Shown here in pieces: positions 1 through 5,053 of a stretch of 5,053 nucleotides of DNA. Position 1 is the stretch's first letter, and each line of letters begins with the position of its first letter. Source of the stretch: Lachnospiraceae bacterium UBA4292 (GTDB lineage Bacteria > Bacillota > Clostridia > Lachnospirales > Lachnospiraceae). The stretch covers positions 1-5,053 of the forward strand of contig DGVE01000129.1 of assembly GCA_002395865.1 (NCBI GenBank). The letters are read 5' to 3'. Position numbers and translations under genes: made by a program. Under the pieces are notes generated by a model that was not told the DNA's origin, did no database searches, and worked only from the letters and a program-made list of their open reading frames with translations.

Positions 1-2535
1 CAGGGGCTTCTTGATGAACACTTCGATAGCGCGCAGACGCTTCTCGGGACACCGACCAGCGTGAATATGCGCATATATGAGCAGGTTGAGGCCAAGACGA
101 GCACCGATACGGGCAGAAACGACGTGGAGGATATAAAGCTGCGCCTTTCCGCCATGACAGGCATGGAGGCACATATAAATGTGATCGCCGGAAGCCTCTT
201 TACACCGGGGCAGCCCGTGGTGGAAGCCATCGTTTCAAGATCGTTTCTTATACAGAACAGGCTCCTCATAGGCGATGTGATCACCTTCCCGAACGTGGAC
301 GATGAGAACACAGAGCCTGTGCAGGTGAAGATCACGGGTGTGTTCTCGGCTGCGGAGAATGATGATTACTGGCTGGTGAACCCCGGCGAGTACAGGACGA
401 ATCTGTTCATTCACGAGCAGGATTTTTCAAAGCTCTTTCTCTCGGGACTGAACAAGTCGGTCATGCTTCGCCAGACATGGTATGTGTGCGCGGATGAGAA
501 GGCATTTTCCGCGTACGATACCGACACCGTGGCCGAAAATACGAAGGCATTCGTCGCTAAGGCAAATGAGCTCGGAGCAAAGGGAAGTCTGCCGGGATAT
601 ATAGAAGTATTCGAGAGCTTCACGAGCAAGTCGAATCGCGTCATGGCCAGCCTCCTCATACTGGAGGTGCCCGTGATAGTGCTTCTTTGCGCATTCCTTC
701 TGATGATCTCCGGTCAGCTTCTTTCGATGGAGAGGAGCGAGATAAGTGTGCTTAAGAGCCGCGGCGCATCGGGCAGGCAGATCTTTTCAGTGTACCTCCT
801 TCAGTCGCTTCTGTTAAGTCTCATAAGCGCGGTCGCGGCATTTCCGCTGGGCGCGCTCATATGCAGGGCGCTGGGCTCAGCTTCGGCGTTTCTGGAGTTC
901 GCGAACAGGAGGACTCTCGGCATCAGCTTCACAGCGGAGGTGTTCATATATGCGATAGCGGCGGTGGCCGTGTGTATACTGGTCATGACACTTCCGGTTA
1001 TAAGCTACAGCAAGGTCTCCATAGTGAACTTAAAGCAGTCGAAGGGCAGACAGAAGGGCATGATCTGGCAGAGGCTCGGCTTAGACTTTATTGTATTTGC
1101 GGTTTCGATATACGGCTATTACATGTTCAACGGACAGAGGCAGGAGATGACGGTGAGGGTAATGAGCGGCGCTCCGCTCGACCCGCTTCTGTATCTTTCA
1201 TCTTCGCTCTTTATACTGGGCGCGGCGCTTATATCCATCAGGCTGTGGCCGTGGCTTATCAGGCTTTTGTTCCTCGGAGTGAAGAAGGCGGTAAAGCCGG
1301 GGATATATGTTTCATTTCTGCAGGTGCTTCGCACGGGCAGAAAGCAGATGTTTGTTATGGTGTTCCTCGTGCTCACGGTTTCGCTCGGCATGTTCGGGCA
1401 GACGGTGGCCCGCACCATTCTCTCAAACGCGGAGAACAACACGCGATATCGCACGGGCGCGGACGTGGTGCTCGAGGAGAAGTGGCAGGACAATGAGGCT
1501 GCCTACAAGGCCGGCTACGCCGATGAGATAGTGTATGTGGAGCCTGATTACGCGAGATACTACTGTGCAAAGGATGTTAACGCAGTGGCGAGAGTCCTCA
1601 AAAAGAGCGGAAGCTACGAGGATGCCGCCTGCGATGTGATGGCGGTAAGGACAAATGAATTCGCCAATGTGGTCCACGACGACGGCCTGAACGAGTACGC
1701 TCTGATCGACTATCTGAACGTGCTCTCGACGGCGGAGGACCATGTACTGCTCTCGGAGAACTTCCGCAGGGATTTCGGCGTGAGGCTCGGAGAGAGGATA
1801 AAGCTGCGCATTGACGGAAAGCTCACCACATTTACGGTGTGCGGGTTCGTGGAGTATTTCCCTACATATGTAGCTTCTTCTGTTAATCTTCTCGGTGAGG
1901 GAGGCGCGAGGACGGAGCAGAACTACCTCGCAGTAGCGAACCTCGCATTCATACAGGACCGTTTCGGCACGACACCATATGAGCTGTGGATGGATGTCGA
2001 CGATGAGAACGGCCTCAGAAGCTACATAAAGGAAGAGGGCATAAATATCGTCAGCTACTCATCCATGAGCGAGCAGCTGAGGGCGATACGCGAGGACACG
2101 CTGTTCCAGGGAACGGGCGGCATACTGACCATAAGCTTCATCGTAACACTTATACTTTGTATCACGGGCTTTTTGCTCTACTGGATACTGTCGATACGAG
2201 AGAGGGAGCTGCTGTTCGGTGTATTCCGCGCCATGGGCATGAGCCGCAAGGGCATCATTCAGATGCTTGTGAACGAGCAGGTGCTCTCGGGAGTGATCTT
2301 CTGCATAGCGGGTGCGGGTATAGGCGCTGTTGCTGGCAATCTTTTCGTACCTCTTATCCAGATCGCCTACACCGCGGACAACCAGGTCCTGCCCATGGAG
2401 CTTATAACCAGGACCTCGGACAGTGTCAGGCTTGCGGTGATCATCGTGTGCATGTTCGTAGTCTGCATGGCAGTTCTTGCTAAGCAGGTATTCTCCATGA
2501 AGATTACATACGCTCTTAAGCTGGGGGAGGACTGA
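1..2535 (+). CDS. FtsX/MacB-like ABC transporter permease, two FtsX domains (5' partial)
   Basis: The frame is open from base 1, so the gene begins upstream and the GTG at 61 is probably not the start; 844 codons are visible. Codon numbers below are within the window. Codons 1-215 are hydrophilic (extracytoplasmic domain 1). Hydrophobic segments follow at about 219-240, 265-287, 314-334, 361-376, 397-416 and 449-469. A second soluble domain spans about 470-705. The last three segments lie at about 708-730, 760-785 and 811-827. Both membrane blocks carry the FtsX-type cytoplasmic turn after the first helix: LKSRGASGRQI and FRAMGMSRKGI. Nine segments are visible; one missing N-terminal helix would give the ten-helix plan with two extracytoplasmic domains known for large type VII permeases. 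These couple cytoplasmic ATP hydrolysis to movement of external domains. The gene ends 1 nt before the first ATPase, so the two are almost certainly translationally coupled. The family call is firm. The substrate (lipoprotein, lipid, peptide or antibiotic) is unknown. Confidence 0.92.
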   Translation, partial: QGLLDEHFDSAQTLLGTPTSVNMRIYEQVEAKTSTDTGRNDVEDIKLRLSAMTGMEAHINVIAGSLFTPGQPVVEAIVSRSFLIQNRLLIGDVITFPNVDDENTEPVQVKITGVFSAAENDDYWLVNPGEYRTNLFIHEQDFSKLFLSGLNKSVMLRQTWYVCADEKAFSAYDTDTVAENTKAFVAKANELGAKGSLPGYIEVFESFTSKSNRVMASLLILEVPVIVLLCAFLLMISGQLLSMERSEISVLKSRGASGRQIFSVYLLQSLLLSLISAVAAFPLGALICRALGSASAFLEFANRRTLGISFTAEVFIYAIAAVAVCILVMTLPVISYSKVSIVNLKQSKGRQKGMIWQRLGLDFIVFAVSIYGYYMFNGQRQEMTVRVMSGAPLDPLLYLSSSLFILGAALISIRLWPWLIRLLFLGVKKAVKPGIYVSFLQVLRTGRKQMFVMVFLVLTVSLGMFGQTVARTILSNAENNTRYRTGADVVLEEKWQDNEAAYKAGYADEIVYVEPDYARYYCAKDVNAVARVLKKSGSYEDAACDVMAVRTNEFANVVHDDGLNEYALIDYLNVLSTAEDHVLLSENFRRDFGVRLGERIKLRIDGKLTTFTVCGFVEYFPTYVASSVNLLGEGGARTEQNYLAVANLAFIQDRFGTTPYELWMDVDDENGLRSYIKEEGINIVSYSSMSEQLRAIREDTLFQGTGGILTISFIVTLILCITGFLLYWILSIRERELLFGVFRAMGMSRKGIIQMLVNEQVLSGVIFCIAGAGIGAVAGNLFVPLIQIAYTADNQVLPMELITRTSDSVRLAVIIVCMFVVCMAVLAKQVFSMKITYALKLGED
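2523..2530 (+). promoter_or_regulatory. Ribosome binding site for first ATPase
   Basis: GGGGGAGG sits inside the last codons of the permease, 6 nt before a TTG codon at 2537. This strong Shine-Dalgarno match supports TTG as the start, although no ATG is present there. The next in-frame ATG lies far inside the ATPase core, beyond the Walker A motif. Confidence 0.8.
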
Positions 2536-2536
2536 C

Positions 2537-3214
2537 TTGAAAAACGTATTGGAAGCAAGGAACATTTCAAGGGTATTTCCTGTGGCCCAGGGCGAGTTCT
2601 ATGCCCTTAAGGATGTTAATATCGCCGTTCCTGAGGGCTCTCTCGCGATACTTAAAGGGCGCTCCGGTTCGGGAAAGACGACGCTTTTAAATATACTGGG
2701 GGCGCTGGATGCTCCTACCACCGGCTCGGTCATCTTCGACGGAGCGGATATGACGGGAATGAGCGAGCACGCGAAGGAGGAGCTGCGAAGGCAGAAGGTG
2801 GGCTTTATCTTTCAGTCTGTGTCGCTGATACCGATCATGACCGCGTACGAGAATGTGGAGTTTGCCCTCAGACTGGCAGGCGTCACGAGCGACATGAAGA
2901 GCAGAGCCGGACACTGTCTGGAAATGGTCGGGCTCGCGGAGAGGATGCACCACATGCCGCATGAGATGAGCGGCGGCGAGCAGCAGAGAGTTGCCATAGC
3001 GCGCGCCATCGCCCACAGTCCGAGGGTGGTATTTGCGGACGAGCCCACGGCGGAGCTCGACAGTGCCACGGCGGTACATGTCATGAAGCTGTTCGGTCAG
3101 CTGGTAAAGAGCGAGAACATAACCATAGTGATGACCACACACGACCGGGGACTTATGGACATGGGAGATGTGCTGTTCGAGCTTGAGGACGGCGTAATAC
3201 TGAACCGCAGCTAA
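2537..3214 (+). CDS. ABC transporter ATP-binding protein, MacB/LolD-like
   Basis: This 225-residue cytoplasmic ATPase has the usual length for LolD/MacB-class nucleotide-binding subunits and should energise the adjoining FtsX-like permease. Motifs in order: Walker A GRSGSGKT (41-48), Q-loop Q93 in IFQS, ABC signature MSGGEQQR (144-151, Met replacing the usual Leu), Walker B VVFADEP (164-170) with catalytic E169, D-loop ELDS (173-176), and switch histidine H202 in TTHD. All catalytic residues are present, so it should hydrolyse ATP. The segment just before the D-loop reads TAELDS where many relatives have TGNLDS. Start: TTG at 2537, 1 nt after the permease stop, with a GGAGG site 6 nt upstream. 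Starting here places the A-loop region (around F14) and first strand where the family expects them. It could act as a homodimer or pair with the second ATPase; the sequence does not decide. Confidence 0.95.
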   Translation: MKNVLEARNISRVFPVAQGEFYALKDVNIAVPEGSLAILKGRSGSGKTTLLNILGALDAPTTGSVIFDGADMTGMSEHAKEELRRQKVGFIFQSVSLIPIMTAYENVEFALRLAGVTSDMKSRAGHCLEMVGLAERMHHMPHEMSGGEQQRVAIARAIAHSPRVVFADEPTAELDSATAVHVMKLFGQLVKSENITIVMTTHDRGLMDMGDVLFELEDGVILNRS

Positions 3215-3225
3215 ATCGGAGAAAA

Positions 3226-3231
3226 AAAGGG
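3226..3231 (+). promoter_or_regulatory. Ribosome binding site for second ATPase
   Basis: AAAGGG lies 8 nt before ATG 3240 in the 25-nt gap between the two ATPase genes. It favours ATG 3240 over the in-frame ATGs at 3252 and 3264, which lack a comparable site. ATG 3264 would nevertheless give a conventional ABC N-terminus (MIEADNLVKIY). The gap holds no terminator-like hairpin, so the genes should be co-transcribed. Confidence 0.65.
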
Positions 3232-3239
3232 ACACAGTT

Positions 3240-4130
3240 ATGACTGAAACGATGTCAGAAAACATGATAGAAGCCGACAATCTGGTGAAGATATATAAGA
3301 GCGAGGACACGGAGGTCGTCGCCTTATCGGGCTTTGAGCTGAGTGTTAAAAGGGGCGAGCTCGTGGGTATAGTCGGCTCCTCCGGCAGCGGTAAATCCAC
3401 ATTCCTGAACATGATAGGAGGTCTTGACAGGCCGAGCGCCGGAAGGCTCTACGTGGACGGAAAGGATCTGTTTCGGATGAACGCCGCAGAGCTGGTGGAG
3501 TACAAGAAGAACACCGTGGGCTTCGTGTGGCAGAACAACGCGAGAAACCTGCTTCCGTATCTGTCCGCGGTAGAGAATATCATGGTGCCCATGCATTTTT
3601 CGGGCAAGTACAAGAACAAGAGGCAGAGGGCGCTTGAACTTCTGGAACTGGTCGGACTGGCTGATAAAAAGGATAATGTACTTGCGCAGCTCTCGGGAGG
3701 TGAACAGCAGAGGGTGGCCATAGCCATTGCCCTTGCAAATGAACCGGTGCTCCTTCTGGCCGACGAGCCTACCGGATCGGTGGACAGCAGAACAGCCGAC
3801 AGGATACTGGATATATTCAAAAAGCTCAACACCGAGCTCGGTGTGACCGTGGTCATAGTTTCACACGATACGGATCTTACGAAGAAGCTGCCGAGAGTGG
3901 TCCTCATAAGGGACGGAAGGGTGAGCAGCGAGAAGACCCTGATGGAGGGCTACGCGGATCTGAATGACGCGGATTTTGACTGGCTGGGCGCCGACACGCA
4001 GATAGAGAAGGCCGTGATCGACCGCGTGGGAAGGATCCAGCTCCCCGCGCACATGCTCGAGAAGCTGGGTGTGGAGGACAGAAGAGTCAGCATTCGCTAC
4101 GAGGACGGCAGGATAATCATTGAAAAGTAG
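3240..4130 (+). CDS. ABC transporter ATP-binding protein with C-terminal AbrB/SpoVT-like domain
   Basis: This 296-residue protein is a MacB-class ATPase (about 1-232) with a C-terminal extension. ATPase motifs: A-loop Y19, Walker A GSSGSGKS (46-53), Q-loop Q98 in VWQNN, signature LSGGEQQR (151-158), Walker B LLLADEP (171-177) with E176, D-loop SVDS (180-183), and switch H209 in SHD. All are intact. An acidic linker (about 233-257, with DLNDADFDWLGAD) leads to residues 258-296. That tail reads like an AbrB/MazE/SpoVT swapped-hairpin unit: a hydrophobic strand, the GRIQLP turn matching the family's GRI/V-x-I/LP, a helix (HMLEKLGVE), then two strands (VSIRYEDG and RIIIEK). LolD/MacB ATPases normally stop near 225-250 residues, so the extra domain is real and in frame with no sign of a frameshift. 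It may dimerise the subunits, regulate ATPase activity or bind DNA; which is unknown. It is last in the operon, directly before the terminator. Confidence 0.93.
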   Translation: MTETMSENMIEADNLVKIYKSEDTEVVALSGFELSVKRGELVGIVGSSGSGKSTFLNMIGGLDRPSAGRLYVDGKDLFRMNAAELVEYKKNTVGFVWQNNARNLLPYLSAVENIMVPMHFSGKYKNKRQRALELLELVGLADKKDNVLAQLSGGEQQRVAIAIALANEPVLLLADEPTGSVDSRTADRILDIFKKLNTELGVTVVIVSHDTDLTKKLPRVVLIRDGRVSSEKTLMEGYADLNDADFDWLGADTQIEKAVIDRVGRIQLPAHMLEKLGVEDRRVSIRYEDGRIIIEK

Positions 4131-4137
4131 TTCATTT

Positions 4138-4190
4138 ACCGCATAAAACAAAGCTTTTAGGAAAAGTTTATGTTTTATGCGGTTGATTTT
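4138..4190 (+). terminator. Intrinsic terminator of the ABC transporter operon
   Basis: A perfect 13-bp inverted repeat (4138-4150 with 4171-4183, ACCGCATAAAACA and its complement) begins 7 nt after the second ATPase stop. The intervening 20 nt can extend the stem by 8 more pairs (4151-4158 with 4162-4169, including one G-U pair, with A4170 bulged). This leaves a 3-nt loop at 4159-4161. A T-rich tail (TGATTTT) follows the GC-rich stem base, in the arrangement expected for Rho-independent termination on the + strand. The opposite side lacks a T-run, so it is probably not bidirectional. Confidence 0.85.
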
Positions 4191-4211
4191 ATGTGTGGGG
4201 AGTGGTAGAAT
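4183..4211 (+). promoter_or_regulatory. Sigma-A/sigma-70 type promoter for the COG0523 GTPase
   Basis: TTGATT (4183-4188, 4 of 6 to the -35 consensus) is separated by exactly 17 nt from TAGAAT (4206-4211, 5 of 6 to the -10 consensus). The -10 is preceded by TGG, giving the extended TGn motif. The expected start of transcription is near 4218, leaving a leader of about 78 nt. The -35 begins on the last base of the terminator stem. No AT-rich palindrome resembling a Zur/Fur box was recognised over it. Assigned by eye only. Confidence 0.65.
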
Positions 4212-4230
4212 TCTCAATTTGGAACCATTT

Positions 4231-4267
4231 GTCATCCCGAACAAGCCGCAAGGCGGTGAGGGAGGGA
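4231..4267 (+). repeat. Possible degenerate dispersed repeat / leader hairpin
   Basis: The stretch begins GTCATCCCGA and continues with a small GC-rich hairpin: CCGC 4246-4249 with GCGG 4253-4256, or GCC-GCAA-GGC as a GNRA-type tetraloop. An outer TCCC (4235-4238) can pair with GGGA (4260-4263). The GTCATCC...GGGA frame resembles short intergenic repeats that recur in many Clostridia genomes. Only one copy is visible here, so repeat status is an inference. It lies in the predicted leader of the GTPase mRNA. Confidence 0.3.
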
Positions 4268-4283
4268 ACATTGAAAGAAAGGC

Positions 4284-4287
4284 AGGG
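4284..4287 (+). promoter_or_regulatory. Ribosome binding site for COG0523 GTPase
   Basis: AGGG lies 8 nt before ATG 4296. An out-of-frame ATG at 4291 is too close to this site and opens a different frame, so 4296 is the supported start. It places the P-loop at residues 9-17, as expected for the family. Confidence 0.6.
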
Positions 4288-4295
4288 TAAATGAC

Positions 4296-5053
4296 ATGTC
4301 TACAAAGATCGACATATTCTCCGGCTTCCTCGGAGCCGGCAAGACGACACTTATAAAGAAGCTTATCAAGGAGGCTCTCGCGGGGGAGCAGGTCGTACTC
4401 ATTGAAAATGAGTTCGGCGAGATCGGTATTGACGGCGGCTTTTTGAAGGACGCAGGCATCGAGATCACAGAGATGAATTCGGGCTGCATCTGCTGCTCGC
4501 TGGTGGGAGATTTCGGCGAGGCACTGAATAAGGTGCTCGACACCTATCATCCCGACAGGATACTTATCGAGCCCTCGGGCGTGGGAAAGCTCTCGGACGT
4601 GGCCAAGGCGGCTGCGAAGGTATGCGATGGCAGGGATGATGTGGCCATGGGATCATTCGTGACCGTAGTCGACGCCATGAAATGCAAGATGTACATGAAG
4701 AATTTCGGTGAATTTTTCAACGACCAGGTGGAGCACGCCGTTGCGATCCTTCTGTCCAGAAGCCAGAAGTGTGATGACGCGAAGGTGGCAGAGGTCGTAG
4801 CGATGCTTCGCGAGAAGAACCCGAACGCAAGGATAGTCACCACACCGTGGGATGAGCTGACGGGCGCGCAGATACTCGCGGCCATGGAGCAGGTGAAGTC
4901 GCTCTCAGATGAGCTGATGGAGGAGCTCCATCACGATCACGACGATGACGATGACGACGATGACCACGAGTGCTGCCACCATCATCACGACGATGATGAC
5001 GATGATGACGACCATGAGTGCTGCCACCATCATCACCACGATGATGACGACGA
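4296..5053 (+). CDS. COG0523 (CobW/P47K, G3E family) GTPase, putative metallochaperone (3' partial)
   Basis: Codons run open from ATG 4296 to the right edge: 252 complete residues plus two bases, no stop. Members of this family use GTP hydrolysis to deliver metals (Zn, Co, Ni or others) to client proteins in the cytoplasm. Visible motifs: P-loop GFLGAGKT (10-17), the switch-region segment ENEFGEIGID (37-46), metal-site GCICC (63-67, the CxCC hallmark), and EPSG (92-95) in the ExxG position. Where NKxD (guanine recognition) is expected after the hydrophobic strand AVAILL, the sequence reads SRSQKCD (154-160), so the canonical motif is absent. From residue 212 the chain becomes an Asp/His/Cys array, HHDH and then two units of D8-H-E-C-C-H4. 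In this family, histidine-rich stretches often lie between the GTPase and the CobW_C domain, which would be downstream. The gene has its own promoter and leader, separate from the ABC operon. The family is firm; metal and client are unknown. Confidence 0.9.
   Translation, partial: MSTKIDIFSGFLGAGKTTLIKKLIKEALAGEQVVLIENEFGEIGIDGGFLKDAGIEITEMNSGCICCSLVGDFGEALNKVLDTYHPDRILIEPSGVGKLSDVAKAAAKVCDGRDDVAMGSFVTVVDAMKCKMYMKNFGEFFNDQVEHAVAILLSRSQKCDDAKVAEVVAMLREKNPNARIVTTPWDELTGAQILAAMEQVKSLSDELMEELHHDHDDDDDDDDHECCHHHHDDDDDDDDHECCHHHHHDDDD
4941..5036 (+). repeat. 48-bp tandem repeat encoding Asp8-His-Glu-Cys-Cys-His4
   Basis: Two adjacent 48-bp units (4941-4988 and 4989-5036) encode identical 16-residue peptides. 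The units differ at 6 of 48 bases, all at third codon positions (GAC/GAT or CAC/CAT). A further His and four Asp follow up to the window edge, so a third unit may begin there. The repeat lies inside the COG0523 GTPase and is a likely multi-site metal-binding segment, combining carboxylate, imidazole and thiol ligands. Confidence 0.9.

Noticed and set aside
61..63. GTG as the start of the permease
   Set aside because: The frame is open upstream to base 1, no good ribosome site precedes it, and starting here would leave out the N-terminal membrane helix expected in this family. The gene is treated as cut by the window edge.
861..1496. A 211-codon + strand frame inside the permease
   Set aside because: It overlaps the permease in another frame. 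Its composition (Gly, Arg, His, Ser-rich) is typical of a shifted reading of GC-biased codons, and no domain is evident.
3171..3176. Frameshift or degraded end between the two ATPases
   Set aside because: The first ATPase ends at a normal family length after its H-loop, and the second has its own ribosome site and a complete set of motifs. They are two genes, not one broken gene.
2687..3412. A 241-codon open frame on the - strand opposite the two ATPases
   Set aside because: It is fully antisense to Walker A, signature and Walker B coding sequence and has no recognisable domain. It is a by-product of the + strand codon bias.
3861..4550. A 229-codon open frame on the - strand running across the terminator, promoter and two gene ends
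   Set aside because: It is antisense to two well-supported genes with intact family motifs and crosses a clear terminator hairpin. Its translation shows no recognisable domain, and long antisense frames are common at this codon usage.
4941..5053. Short-period repeat as a CRISPR array or non-coding satellite
   Set aside because: The units are directly adjacent with no spacers, stay in frame with the GTPase, and differ only at synonymous third positions, so this is coding repeat.

Overview
The window holds two transcription units on the + strand. It reads as chromosome of a Gram-positive Clostridia-type bacterium, perhaps Lachnospiraceae. This rests on moderate GC, frequent ATA (Ile) and AGG/AGA (Arg) codons, strong Shine-Dalgarno sites and gene families common in that group. 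It is an inference from style, not from a marker gene.

Unit 1 (1-4130) is the 3' part of an ABC transporter operon of the MacB/FtsX (type VII, mechanotransmission) class. A large two-domain FtsX-like permease runs in from the left edge. It is followed after 1 nt by a short MacB-like ATPase with a TTG start, then after 25 nt by a second, longer ATPase. Both ATPases keep all motifs needed for ATP hydrolysis. The second ends in about 39 residues that closely match the AbrB/SpoVT/MazE swapped-hairpin fold, a domain normally found in small DNA-binding regulators and antitoxins. This ABC-ATPase::AbrB-like fusion is the most unusual protein architecture in the window. The transported substrate cannot be read from the sequence. 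The family suggests lipid, lipoprotein, peptide or antibiotic handling, or transmembrane signalling.

The unit ends in a long hairpin terminator (4138-4190). A good extended -10 promoter (4183-4211) starts within the last base of the terminator stem, so the two units are insulated from each other.

Unit 2 (about 4218 to beyond the right edge) has a roughly 78-nt leader containing a small GC-rich hairpin that may be an old dispersed repeat. It encodes a COG0523 (CobW/P47K) G3E-family GTPase, a putative metallochaperone. The protein has the P-loop, the NEFGEIGID segment, the GCxCC metal site and an ExxG motif, but its guanine-specificity motif is non-canonical. Just before the right edge it enters a striking Asp/His/Cys array built from a 16-residue unit in tandem, probably a metal-binding or metal-buffering segment. 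The C-terminal CobW_C domain, if present, lies beyond the window.

No tRNA, rRNA, CRISPR array, insertion sequence or attachment site was seen.
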